Below are positions 7,674 to 16,081 of a DNA stretch of 64,000 nt, piece after piece. Source of the stretch: Hymenobacter cyanobacteriorum (GTDB lineage: Bacteria > Bacteroidota > Bacteroidia > Cytophagales > Hymenobacteraceae); the NCBI RefSeq assembly GCF_022631375.1, contig NZ_JALBGC010000001.1, positions 1,054,001 to 1,118,000 of the forward strand, written 5' to 3'. How positions within the stretch are numbered: position 1 is the first letter of the stretch; every line of letters starts with the position of its first letter. Both the position numbers and the translations under genes were made by a program. The notes beneath the pieces were generated by a model. It was given only the letters and a program-made list of their open reading frames with translations, did no database searches and was not told where the DNA came from.

Positions 7674-8966
7674 TCAATTTACAACAGTAGCAGTGAGCAC
7701 CGGCGCGGGACGCTGGGCAATGTCGGGCCGGAAATAAGCCCCTTCGAACGCGACGCGGGCACAGGCTTCGTAGGCGCGGGCGGTTGCTTCTTCCAGGTCG
7801 TGGCCGTGAGCGGAGAGAACGAGGACGCGGCCACCGTTGGTCACGATTTGGCCGGTTTCAGCGCGCCGGGTGGCGCCGTGGTAGGCCCGCACGCCGGTGG
7901 GCAGGTTGTCGAGGCCGGTGATGGGGAAACCGGTGGGAAACGTTGGGGCCGGGTAGCCGCCGGAGGCCAGCACCACGCCCACGAATGCACCCGGCCGTTG
8001 CCGAACGCCCTGCTGAACGAGGCTGCCATTGAGCGTGGCCTCAATCAGCGTGAGCAGGCTGCTATCCAAAGCGGGCAGCAGGACTTCAGCTTCGGGGTCG
8101 CCGAGGCGCACGTTGTATTCCAGCAGCTTGGGGCCGGTGGGCGTGAGCATGATGCCGAAATAGAGGAAGCCCCGGAACTCGAACTGCTCTTTTTGCAGGC
8201 CGCCAAGCGTGGGGTCCACGATGTCGCGGCGGATGGCGGCCAGCACGTTGTCGTCGGCAAAGGGCACGGGGCAGTAGGCGCCCATGCCGCCGGTGTTTGG
8301 GCCGAGGTCGCCGGCCAGCAGCTGCTTGTGGTCCTGCGAAGTGGCCAGCAGGCGAATTGTGCGGCCATCGGTGAGACCGATGATGCTGATTTCAGGGCCG
8401 GTCAACTTCTCTTCGAGCAGGAAGGAAAACCAGCCGGAGTAGCTCGTTTGCAGGTCGTCAAAAGCCGCCTCGGCTTCTTCCGGCGAGGAGCACACGTACA
8501 CGCCCTTGCCGGCGGCCAGCCCGTCGTATTTCACCACCACATGCCCGCCCAGTTCGGCGGCTTTGGCCCGGGCCGCGGCAATGCTGTCGCTCCGGAAAGG
8601 CCAGGCCTGCGCCGTGGCCACGCCGTGGCGGCGCATAAATTCCTTGCTCCACACCTTCGAGCTTTCGAGCCGCGCCGCCGAGCGGGTGGGGCCAAAAACT
8701 TTGATATCGGAGCCGGCAAAAAAGTCGGTGATACCGGCAGCCAGCGGCGCTTCGGGGCCAACTACAATAAGCTTGGAGTCGTGAGCTTGGGCGAAGGCTT
8801 TCACGGCGTCAAAATCGAGCGGGTTCACCTCGGGGTGGCTGTTGGGGATGCCGGCGTTGCCGGGCAGCACGTGCACAGTGGCCCCGTCGCGGGTCAGCTT
8901 TTCGGCCAAGGCGTGCTCGCGCGCACCGGAACCAAGGAGAAGAAGGGTTTTATTAAGTGCAGTCAT
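7674..8966 (-). CDS. purD: Phosphoribosylamine-glycine ligase
   Basis: 430 residues, normal length. It joins phosphoribosylamine and glycine with ATP to form GAR, step 2 of purine synthesis. The N-terminal Rossmann-like part begins LLLGSGAREHALA; the ATP-grasp part has VVKYDGLAAGKGV, GPEISIIGLTDG, and the Mg-binding FRGFLYFGIMLT...LLEYNVRLGDPEAE segment. ATG start at 8966. It is 18 bases downstream of the NTF2-like gene and 23 upstream of purN, so it lies in the middle of the compact purL-to-purN operon. Confidence 0.96.
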   Translation of the reverse strand: MTALNKTLLLLGSGAREHALAEKLTRDGATVHVLPGNAGIPNSHPEVNPLDFDAVKAFAQAHDSKLIVVGPEAPLAAGITDFFAGSDIKVFGPTRSAARLESSKVWSKEFMRRHGVATAQAWPFRSDSIAAARAKAAELGGHVVVKYDGLAAGKGVYVCSSPEEAEAAFDDLQTSYSGWFSFLLEEKLTGPEISIIGLTDGRTIRLLATSQDHKQLLAGDLGPNTGGMGAYCPVPFADDNVLAAIRRDIVDPTLGGLQKEQFEFRGFLYFGIMLTPTGPKLLEYNVRLGDPEAEVLLPALDSSLLTLIEATLNGSLVQQGVRQRPGAFVGVVLASGGYPAPTFPTGFPITGLDNLPTGVRAYHGATRRAETGQIVTNGGRVLVLSAHGHDLEEATARAYEACARVAFEGAYFRPDIAQRPAPVLTATVVN

Positions 8967-8984
8967 GCTAAATATGGCAGGCGC

Positions 8985-9368
8985 TTAGCTGATATCCTGA
9001 ATAGAGGCAATAAGCCCGTCGCGGAAGGTGAAAATGGATTGGCCAGTGAGTTGCAGGATAGTACCCGCTTTTATGCCGTTGGGCCAGTCAATGGCCGTAA
9101 TTGCGAAGTATTCAATGCCAACTTCAGCGCGGTCAGCCTCGAAGTGAAAAGACTGCATATGCTGATTCCTTTCCATGAAAAATTCGATTGCTTGAGTTGC
9201 TTGAGCTTCGAAAGCCGCCTTTCCATCGGTCCGAAGTGTCACGCTTCCATCCGCAATATTTTCAAATACAACCGCTGGGTGCAAGCACGAGAGCATACAG
9301 CCTACGTCGAACAGATTATATCCTTCGAGGTAGTTTTCGATAAGCTCTCGTGCTTGCGGCTCCGTCAT
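8985..9368 (-). CDS. NTF2/SnoaL-like small protein inside the purine operon
   Basis: 127 residues from the ATG at 9368. The open frame continues to 9593, but the upstream part is Arg/Pro-rich, overlaps purC and is an artefact. The sequence has the layout of an NTF2-like (SnoaL/DUF4440-type) cone fold: an N-terminal helix (MTEPQARELIENYLEGYNLF), a loop with DVGCMLSCLHPAVVFEN, and four to five beta strands ending ITAIDWPNGIKAGTIL...LTGQSIFTFRDGLIASIQDIS. Such proteins can be enzymes (isomerases, hydrolases) or ligand-binding proteins; no catalytic pair can be assigned. It is 8 bases after purC and 18 before purD, so it is translated as a member of the operon. G+C is lower than in its neighbours. 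Its role is unknown. Confidence 0.78.
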   Translation of the reverse strand: MTEPQARELIENYLEGYNLFDVGCMLSCLHPAVVFENIADGSVTLRTDGKAAFEAQATQAIEFFMERNQHMQSFHFEADRAEVGIEYFAITAIDWPNGIKAGTILQLTGQSIFTFRDGLIASIQDIS

Positions 9369-9376
9369 CGTAATTG

Positions 9377-10318
9377 CTACAGTGTTTTCAATTCCTCGTT
9401 GGCCGCTTTCAGCAAACCGGCCGCCGAAAGGTTGGCCAGCAGACGGGCGCGTACATCTTCGCTGTCGGTGGTGGGCAGGGCTTCGCCCACGATGCGCTCG
9501 TAGATGTCGAGGTAGCGGCGGCTGGCTTCCTGGGCTACCTCTGGGGTGAGGGCGCGGGGGTACTGGTCGTCCTTCTTGTGGGCAATGAGCCACTGGCGGA
9601 TGTACTCTTTGTCCATCTGCTCGGCCGTTTCGGGATTCTGGGCGTAGTCCTCGGCGCTCCAGAAGCGCGACGAATCGGGCGTGTGCATCTCGTCGATGAG
9701 AATCAGCTCGCCGTTCAGCAGGCCAAACTCATACTTGGTATCAACCAAGATAATGCCCTTCTCGGCCAGCAGCTCGGAGCCTGCCTTGAACAGCGCTAGC
9801 GACTTCACCGTCATCTGGTCGTACAGCTCCTGGTTCACCCAGCCCTCGCGCACGAGGTTTTCGGGGGTGATTTCGCGGTCCGACTCCTCCTTGGTGGTCG
9901 GCGTCACAATTGGCTCGGCAAACTGCTGGTGCTTGGTGAGGCCGTCGGGCACAGCCACGCCCGAAAAGGTGCGCTGGCCCGCCTGGTAGCCGCGCAGCAT
10001 CGAGCCGGTGAGGTAGTTGCGCACCACCATTTCCACCCGGATGGGCTCGGCCTCCTTCACCAGCATAGCGTTGGCATCAACGAGCTTGATGACGTGGTTG
10101 AGGATGATGTGCGCGGTTTTAGCAAACCAGAAGTTGGCCAGGCCGTTCAGCACCGCGCCCTTGTGCGGGATGGCAGTTTCGAGCACCGAGTCGAAGGCCG
10201 AGAGGCGGTCGGTCACGATGATAAGGCGTTCGCCGACGGGTGCGCGCAGGCTGTCGCGGACTTTGCCGCGATGCAGCAGCGGGAGCTGGGGAGAATCGAA
10301 GTGCGTGAGGGTGTTCAT
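9377..10318 (-). CDS. purC: Phosphoribosylaminoimidazole-succinocarboxamide synthase
   Basis: 313 residues, the longer (fungal-like) SAICAR synthetase type. It ligates aspartate to CAIR with ATP. The family signatures GKVRDSL near residue 20, RNYLTGSMLRGYQ, and DTKYEFG...LILIDEMHTPDSSRFW (substrate and Mg binding) are all present. ATG start at 10318, 20 bases after purQ. It is followed closely by the NTF2-like gene. Confidence 0.96.
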   Translation of the reverse strand: MNTLTHFDSPQLPLLHRGKVRDSLRAPVGERLIIVTDRLSAFDSVLETAIPHKGAVLNGLANFWFAKTAHIILNHVIKLVDANAMLVKEAEPIRVEMVVRNYLTGSMLRGYQAGQRTFSGVAVPDGLTKHQQFAEPIVTPTTKEESDREITPENLVREGWVNQELYDQMTVKSLALFKAGSELLAEKGIILVDTKYEFGLLNGELILIDEMHTPDSSRFWSAEDYAQNPETAEQMDKEYIRQWLIAHKKDDQYPRALTPEVAQEASRRYLDIYERIVGEALPTTDSEDVRARLLANLSAAGLLKAANEELKTL

Positions 10319-10337
10319 TAGCTACGTTTCTGGGAGG

Positions 10338-11273
10338 CTAGTTTTGGTCGGCGAGTTGCACAGCCGGGGCCGTAGCGCTATTTTTTTGGGCAATGTGGGC
10401 GACGATATTCTGGAATATTTTCAGTCCCTCCCCTTCCTCCGAAGCTTCGGGATTCTGTCGCCGCCGCCGCGCCCAGTCCGGGTGGTTGTAGGCCGCCAAA
10501 AACGCCTCGGGGTGTGGCATGAGGCCGAACACCTGGCCCGTGGGGTCAGTTAGGCCGGCGCAGTTCAGGTCGGCGCCGTTGGGGTTGAGGGGGTATTCGC
10601 TGGTACCGTCGCCGTTGGCATCGATGTAGCTCAGGCAGTTCAGGCCAGCGGCTTCAATGGCGGCGCGGGTGGCCTCGTCGGGCACCACGAGGCGGCCTTC
10701 GCCGTGGCGCACGGGCACCTCCAGCTTATCGATGCCTTTGAGGAAGGGCGTGCGCGAGGCGGGGTTCACGCGGAGCGTCACCCACCGGTCTTCGTAGCGG
10801 CCGCTGGCGTTGTGCGTGAGGGTGACTTCGGGGGTCACGTCGCCGCCCAGGTTGGGCAGCAGCCCCAGCTTCACCAGTACCTGAAAGCCGTTGCAGATGC
10901 CCAGTACGAACTTGCCATCGGCAATGAATTGCTTGATGTCGTCGAGCAGCGTGCGGCCATCGGCGCTGGTTTGGCGGTAGCGCAGCTTGTTGGCCAGCAC
11001 CACGCCCGAGCCGAGGTCGTCGCCGAAAGAAAAGCCCCCGGGGAAGTTCAGCACGTCGAAATCGTGGATGCTCACCTGCCCGTGCAGCACCTGGTTGAGG
11101 TGCACGATGGTGGCTTCCGCGCCGGCCAGACTGTAGGCGGCCGCGAATTCTTCTTCGCAGTTAATGCCGAAGCCGGTCAGGATAAGCGCCTGCACCGCGC
11201 CGGACGAACCCGCGCGGCCGTCTTGTGCCTCCGATTGAACTTTATGTGCTCCTTGAGCCGGTTCTTGTACCAT
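10338..11273 (-). CDS. purQ: FGAM synthase glutamine amidotransferase subunit
   Basis: 311 residues from the ATG at 11273 (a TTG at 11294 would add seven). It supplies ammonia from glutamine to PurL in step 4 of purine synthesis. It is a class I glutaminase: the nucleophile Cys lies in FVLGICNGFQVL, and the His-x-Glu pair in LMPHPEAFL. An N-terminal extension of about 30 low-complexity residues (QEPAQGAHKVQSEAQDG) precedes the start of the fold at VQALILTGFGINCEEE. It is longer than the 220-260 residue PurQ of Bacillus and resembles forms found with PurL of about 1000 residues. It lies 41 bases (20 from the TTG) after purL. Confidence 0.93.
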   Translation of the reverse strand: MVQEPAQGAHKVQSEAQDGRAGSSGAVQALILTGFGINCEEEFAAAYSLAGAEATIVHLNQVLHGQVSIHDFDVLNFPGGFSFGDDLGSGVVLANKLRYRQTSADGRTLLDDIKQFIADGKFVLGICNGFQVLVKLGLLPNLGGDVTPEVTLTHNASGRYEDRWVTLRVNPASRTPFLKGIDKLEVPVRHGEGRLVVPDEATRAAIEAAGLNCLSYIDANGDGTSEYPLNPNGADLNCAGLTDPTGQVFGLMPHPEAFLAAYNHPDWARRRRQNPEASEEGEGLKIFQNIVAHIAQKNSATAPAVQLADQN

Positions 11274-11314
11274 TTCAAAAGTCTTTTGGGCCAATGGAAA
11301 AGGGTCTTGTGCTT

Positions 11315-14300
11315 TTAGAGCGAGTTGGAGTGGCTGAGGTTGTCTTTCGAGACCACGCCGAGTAATTTATTGACGGGCCCGTTGGTCCAGGCGGCGCGCA
11401 GCGTGGCAGTGTTGGCCGCAATCACCGGCTGGCCGGCATGGCGCACGGTCAGCTGGCCGTCCAGCGTCACGCGGCCGAGGCGGGTGGCGCGCTCGCCGAG
11501 CAGCTGCTCGAAGGCCACCACATCTTCCGGGGCCACCGTGGCCAGGAAGCGCGAGTGCGACTCCGAAAACAGCTGCGTCGCCAGCGGCAGGCCGGTGGCG
11601 GGTAGGTCGATTTCGGCCCCGTAGCCGTAGCCGAAGGTGGTTTCGGCCAGCGCCACGGCGAGGCCGCCGTCGCTCAGGTCATGGCAGGACTGGATGAGGC
11701 GTTGGTCGTTGGCCTGGCCCACGAGGGTGTACAGCGCCTTGGCTTTTTCAAAATTCACCTTGGGCACGTTGGCGCCCAGCTGGCCGTGCAGGGCGTAGAA
11801 CTCGGAGCCGCCCAGCTCATCGTGGGTTTCGCCGAGGAGGTACACCACGTCGTCGGCCTGCTTGAAATCGGAGGTGATGGCGCGGCGCACGTCTTCCATC
11901 TTGGCCGTCATCGAGTAGAGCACGGTGGGGGGCACCGAAATCTTCACGCCATCGGCCTTGAAGTCGTTTTTCATCGAGTCCTTGCCGCTGGTGAGCGGGA
12001 TGCAGTAGGCAGCCGTGGCGTCGCGCAGGGCCTCGCACATGCGCACCAGCTTGGCCAGCTTCTGTTTGCCGTCGGGGTTGCTGGCGGGGTCGTACACCGA
12101 ATCGGGCACGCAAAAGTTGTCGTTCACCGACCAGAAAATTCCGTCGCCGGGCGTCAGGTTCGGCAGCTTCCCTCCCACCGCAATAATCTGGCGCACCGCC
12201 TCATCAAACGAGCCGGCCGACATGTCATACGCGTCCAAATCACCGTAGCGCGGCAGGATGCCGTTGCTCACGGCCACGCCTTCCCAACTCTCGAAGTTGA
12301 AGCGCACCACGGCCGCGTCCTGCGGGGCCTGGCCCGTCGCGCCCATCAAAGGTTTCACAATCGTGCGGCCCTTCACCTCGTGGTCGTACTGCCGAATCAC
12401 CGATTCGCGCGAGCAGATATTGAGCGAGCCTAGCAGTTGCGTCAGCGTCTCGGTGTAATCGGTAACGGCAGAAATTTCCGGCTCGGCGGCGGCGGGTTTG
12501 GTCCACTCCGCTTCCAGAATTTTACGCGGCACGCCCTCGTGCAGGAAGTGCATGTTCAAGCGGGCCACCGGGGCACCATCGAAGCGCACATCCAGGAAAC
12601 CATCCGAAGTGAAGTAGCCGATGTCGGTCAGTTCCACTTCCATTTCCTGGCCCAGCGCCAGTAGCTCGGCCATTTTGCCGGGCTCTACCACGAGCGTAAA
12701 CCGCTCCTGCGACTCGCTCACGAAAATCTCCCAGGGCCGCAAACCGGGATACTTAAGCGGCACGCGCTCCAGCTCCACTACCGCGCCGCCCGAGATGCCG
12801 GCCAGCTCGCCCACGGACGACGACAGGCCGCCCGCACCGTTGTCGGTGCTGCATTTCAGCAGACCGCGGCGGGCCGCCAGCAGCAGGAAATCCATCGCCA
12901 GCTTCTGGGTAATGGGCGAGCCGATTTGCACGGCCGTAGCGGGCGCGGTTTCATCAAGCTCAATGCTGGAGAAGGTTGCGCCGTGAATACCGTCCTTGCC
13001 CACCCGGCCGCCGGCCATGATGATGCGGTCGCCGGCATCAATCTTCTTTTCCCACGAATCGAGCCCGGCGAATTGCATGGGCATCACCGCGCCGGTACCG
13101 CAGTACACGAGCGGCTTGCCAGCGTACCGGTCATCAAACACAATCGCGCCGTTCACCGTGGGCACGCCCGACTTGTTGCCGCCGTCCTCAATGCCCTTGC
13201 GCACGCCTTCCAGAATGCGGCGCGGATGCAGCTGCCCGGTCAGCAACTGCCCGTCAAATTCGGGGTTGCCGAAGCAGAGCACGTTGGTGTTGAACAACAG
13301 CCGCGCGCCCCCAATACCGGTGGCCAGCGGGTCGCGGTTATTGCCCAAAATGCCCGTAATGGCCCCGCCGTAGGGGTCGATGGCCGAAGGCGAGTTGTGC
13401 GTCTCCACCTTCCACACGAACAGCGAATCGGGGTTGATGCGCACCGCGCCGGCGTTATCGGAAAACACCTTAATCAGCCAGTCGTTGCCGTTGGCGCGCA
13501 GCTGGCGGTCCACTTCCGAAGTGGCGTCTTTGATGTAAGTTTTGAACAGCGAATCGACCTGCTTCTCCTCGCCCGTTTCCAGGTCCTTATAGTTGATGAG
13601 GGCCGAAAACTCCTTGTGCTTACAGTGCTCCGACCACGTCTGGGCGATGATTTCCAATTCGCAATCCGTGGGGTCAACAGGTAAGCCTACTGCCTTCCGC
13701 TCCGCCTGCGTTTCAGCGGCGGCGAAGTAGTCGCGCACGGCGCGCATTTCCTCCAGGTTCAGCGCGTAGATGTTCTCCTTCGAGAGCTGCACCAGCTCCG
13801 CATCGGTGCGGCCGGTCAGCGAAATGACTTCGGTAATGGCTTCGGCGCCACCACCGGGACGCGGCGTGTAGTCGCGGATGCCATCGGCTACGCGACCCAC
13901 TTCCAGCCAGTTGATGAGCTTGTTGCCGAGCAGCCCTTCCACGATGCGGCGCAGGTCGGTTTCGGGCAGGTCGTTTTCAAGCAGGTAGAGCTTCTTGCTG
14001 AAAATGTGCTGGGTGTGCACGTCCAGCGGCTCGTTTAGGATGTCGGCGAGGGCATTCTGGGCCGAGGTGCCTTCGTCGTCGGTTACGCCGGGGCGGCGGG
14101 CGACGAGGATATAAGTGGCAAAGCCTTCGGCGGCCGTCAGCTCGTTCAGGCGCACGTCGTGCAGCACCGGGTCGGCGAGGCAGCGAGTGGCAAAGTCACT
14201 CAGCTGGGTTTCGGTGAGCGGGTAGCGCACCGTGTAGAGGGCGGCGCTGCGCACGCGGCCGGTGGTCAGGCCCAGGTGGCGGGCGGCGGCTTCGGCCACG

Positions 14301-14371
14301 CGCTGGCCGTCGCCGTCGTGCTGGCCGGGTTTCAGCGTGAGCTGGATGGTGTGGGTGGTGTTATCGGACAT
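11315..14371 (-). CDS. purL: FGAM synthase synthetase subunit with fused PurS-like domain
   Basis: 1018 residues. It converts FGAR to FGAM with ATP and ammonia delivered by PurQ. The first about 165 residues form two PurS-like ferredoxin-fold units (IQLTLKPGQHDGDGQRV..., TYILVARRPGVTDDEGTSAQNALADIL). Then come the linker with the WSEHCKHKEF signature, and two AIRS/PurM-like halves (FVWKVETHNSPSAIDPYGGA; later CHDLSDGGLAVALAE). The C-terminal glutaminase of long proteobacterial PurL is absent and is supplied by the adjacent purQ. This is intermediate between three-gene purS-purQ-purL and single-gene forms. ATG at 14371; first gene of the purine operon, with an inverted repeat (14401-14507) just upstream and no clear TAnnTTTG promoter. 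Confidence 0.95.
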   Translation of the reverse strand: MSDNTTHTIQLTLKPGQHDGDGQRVAEAAARHLGLTTGRVRSAALYTVRYPLTETQLSDFATRCLADPVLHDVRLNELTAAEGFATYILVARRPGVTDDEGTSAQNALADILNEPLDVHTQHIFSKKLYLLENDLPETDLRRIVEGLLGNKLINWLEVGRVADGIRDYTPRPGGGAEAITEVISLTGRTDAELVQLSKENIYALNLEEMRAVRDYFAAAETQAERKAVGLPVDPTDCELEIIAQTWSEHCKHKEFSALINYKDLETGEEKQVDSLFKTYIKDATSEVDRQLRANGNDWLIKVFSDNAGAVRINPDSLFVWKVETHNSPSAIDPYGGAITGILGNNRDPLATGIGGARLLFNTNVLCFGNPEFDGQLLTGQLHPRRILEGVRKGIEDGGNKSGVPTVNGAIVFDDRYAGKPLVYCGTGAVMPMQFAGLDSWEKKIDAGDRIIMAGGRVGKDGIHGATFSSIELDETAPATAVQIGSPITQKLAMDFLLLAARRGLLKCSTDNGAGGLSSSVGELAGISGGAVVELERVPLKYPGLRPWEIFVSESQERFTLVVEPGKMAELLALGQEMEVELTDIGYFTSDGFLDVRFDGAPVARLNMHFLHEGVPRKILEAEWTKPAAAEPEISAVTDYTETLTQLLGSLNICSRESVIRQYDHEVKGRTIVKPLMGATGQAPQDAAVVRFNFESWEGVAVSNGILPRYGDLDAYDMSAGSFDEAVRQIIAVGGKLPNLTPGDGIFWSVNDNFCVPDSVYDPASNPDGKQKLAKLVRMCEALRDATAAYCIPLTSGKDSMKNDFKADGVKISVPPTVLYSMTAKMEDVRRAITSDFKQADDVVYLLGETHDELGGSEFYALHGQLGANVPKVNFEKAKALYTLVGQANDQRLIQSCHDLSDGGLAVALAETTFGYGYGAEIDLPATGLPLATQLFSESHSRFLATVAPEDVVAFEQLLGERATRLGRVTLDGQLTVRHAGQPVIAANTATLRAAWTNGPVNKLLGVVSKDNLSHSNSL

Positions 14372-14400
14372 TGCTGATATCGGAACGTCTTATTTAAGAA

Positions 14401-14507
14401 CGTCATGCAGAGCGCAGCGAAGCATCTCGCCAGGGTGGTAATCCAATCGTCGGAACATCATCAATTAGTGGTGGCAAGCGAGATGCTTCGCTGCACTCTG
14501 CATGACG
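14401..14507. repeat. Intergenic inverted repeat, family A copy 3
   Basis: Arms CGTCATGCAGAGCGCAGCGA... and complement ...CATGACG, with a loop containing GGTAATCCAATCGT and ATTAGTGGTGGCA that is shared with copies at 6910, 39741 and 54146. It separates pyrE from purL. Confidence 0.88.
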
Positions 14508-14528
14508 TTCTTCCTCAATTCAACAGCT

Positions 14529-15155
14529 CTAAAACGCCTTTTCCGGCCGGCTGCCGGGCTTCACCACCGGCACCCCGGCCGCACACAGTGGACAAGCTTC
14601 CGGCGCGTAGGTAGCGGCCTGCACCTTCAGCAGCGCGAAATGCGGGAAATCCAGGCCGCCCTGGCCACCTGTGCGGTCAATCAGCGAAGCCACGGCCAGC
14701 ACCTCGGCGCCAATTTCGCGCAGCACTTTCGCCACTTCCAGGGTGCTCTTGCCGGTCGTCACCACATCTTCGGCGATGACAACTTTTTCGCCGGGCTCGA
14801 TGGTAAAGCCACGCCGCAGCGTCATCTGCCCATCCACATCACGCTCGGTGAAGATGCCGGGCACGCGCAGCTGCCGGGCCAACTCGTAGCCAATCACCAC
14901 GCCGCCCATAGCGGGGCCCACCACCACGTCGGGTTTCAGGCCCGCTGCTTCCAGCTGCACCGCCAAGGCGGCGGCGGCGGGGCCTGCCAAATCGGGCCGG
15001 CGCAGGAAACGGGCGCATTGCACGTAAGTATCCGAATGCAAGCCCGACGACAGCCGGAAATGGCCGCTCAATAGGGCATCTTCCTGCCGCAGCAGGTGCT
15101 CCAGCGTGGCCGCATCGAAAGCGGTGATGGACGAGGTATAGAATTGGTCGGTCAT
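14529..15155 (-). CDS. pyrE: Orotate phosphoribosyltransferase
   Basis: 208 residues. It joins orotate to PRPP to give OMP, the fifth step of pyrimidine synthesis. Seen: the HFRLSSGLHSDTYVQ orotate-binding region, VVVGPAMGGVVIGYELA, and the PRPP loop KVVIAEDVVTTGKSTLE. The C-terminal 35 residues contain a CPLC pair (EACPLCAAGVPVVKPGS), common in this subgroup. ATG at 15155. A strong terminator hairpin lies directly upstream (15178-15205), so pyrE is probably not simply cotranscribed with pyrF. Confidence 0.95.
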   Translation of the reverse strand: MTDQFYTSSITAFDAATLEHLLRQEDALLSGHFRLSSGLHSDTYVQCARFLRRPDLAGPAAAALAVQLEAAGLKPDVVVGPAMGGVVIGYELARQLRVPGIFTERDVDGQMTLRRGFTIEPGEKVVIAEDVVTTGKSTLEVAKVLREIGAEVLAVASLIDRTGGQGGLDFPHFALLKVQAATYAPEACPLCAAGVPVVKPGSRPEKAF

Positions 15156-15177
15156 TTCTTACAGAAAATCTAAAAAG

Positions 15178-15205
15178 CAAAAAGCCGCGTTGCAGCGGCT
15201 TTTTG
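15178..15205 (-). terminator. Intrinsic terminator after pyrF
   Basis: AAAAAGCCGC and GCGGCTTTTT arms with a six-base loop, T-tracts on both strands. It starts three bases past the pyrF stop codon and 22 bases before the pyrE start, hence most likely ends pyrF transcription. Confidence 0.85.
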
Positions 15206-15207
15206 GG

Positions 15208-15987
15208 TCAGGCGTGGGTTGGGCTCGTTACGGCCCGGAATTCGTTGATTTGTTCTTGCAACTCGCGGGCAGCGGCGCCGGCGTCGGCCGCTTGCCAGAT
15301 TCCCCGCGAGGAGTTTATCAGCAGGCCGCTGCCGTCTTTGCGCAAGCCGGCGCGCAGCGTGGCCGAGAGGTCGCCGCCCTGCACGCCGATGCCCGGCACC
15401 AGGAACCACTGCTCGGGGCAGGCGGCGCGCAGCTTGGCCACGGTGGCCGGCTCGGTAGCGCCCACCACCAGGCCCACCGTCGAGTCGGTTATTTCCTCGT
15501 CCATGAGCTTGGCCAGGCGGGCGGCCCAGTCGCTGATGGAGCCGCCGCGCGTCATGGCCGCGTCCTGCAGGCCGTGCTGGGGCTTGTTGGATGTTTTGGC
15601 CAGCGAAAACACCAGCTTGCCGGGCCGCGCGAAGGGCCGAATGGTGTCGTCGCCCATGTAGGGGTTCACGGTCACACCGTCGGCGCCCACCACGTCGTAG
15701 GCGAAGCGGGCGTACTGCTCGGCGGTATTGGCGATGTCGCCAAACTTGCCGTCCAGAATCACCGGAATATCCGTCGGGATTTCGCGCACGGTTTGCTGGA
15801 GCAGAGCCACGCCGTTTTCCCGGCTCAGAAAGAAGGCCAGGTTGGGCTTGAACGCGGCGGCGTAGGGCGCGGCCTGGGCAATGACTTCGCGCAGGCGGCG
15901 GGCCACGGTGGCATCGTCGCCGGTCGGGTCGAGGCCGACGCAGAGCAGAGAATTAGCCGCTTGAACGCGGGCAGTGAGCTTTTGCAT
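15208..15987 (-). CDS. pyrF: Orotidine 5'-phosphate decarboxylase (type 2)
   Basis: 259 residues from the ATG at 15987, which puts LLCVGLDPTGDD at the N-terminus as in the family; an upstream in-frame start would add 28 residues without similarity. It decarboxylates OMP to UMP. Seen are FKPNLAFFLSRENG, the catalytic DGKFGDIANTAEQYAR (Lys and Asp of the DxKxxD type), VNPYMGDDTIRPF and the closing VPGIGVQGGD and LINSSRGIW, all typical of the longer class 2 enzyme. It is followed by a terminator and preceded by the dihydroorotate-dehydrogenase-like gene. Confidence 0.95.
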   Translation of the reverse strand: MQKLTARVQAANSLLCVGLDPTGDDATVARRLREVIAQAAPYAAAFKPNLAFFLSRENGVALLQQTVREIPTDIPVILDGKFGDIANTAEQYARFAYDVVGADGVTVNPYMGDDTIRPFARPGKLVFSLAKTSNKPQHGLQDAAMTRGGSISDWAARLAKLMDEEITDSTVGLVVGATEPATVAKLRAACPEQWFLVPGIGVQGGDLSATLRAGLRKDGSGLLINSSRGIWQAADAGAAARELQEQINEFRAVTSPTHA

Positions 15988-16081
15988 GAGAGCAGATTGG
16001 GTGGGATTGGTGGAGTGAATGGCGAAGAATGAAGCAAACAAGGTAGCGGCTGCCGGCCAAACCGGCACCACCCCGCGCCGG

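Noticed and set aside
7800..9503. 567-codon plus-strand frame opposite purD and the NTF2-like gene
   Set aside because: Antisense shadow; no motif, spans gene boundaries.
9369..9593. N-terminal extension of the NTF2-like frame
   Set aside because: Arg/Pro/His-rich, overlaps purC in another frame; ATG at 9368 gives the expected fold length.
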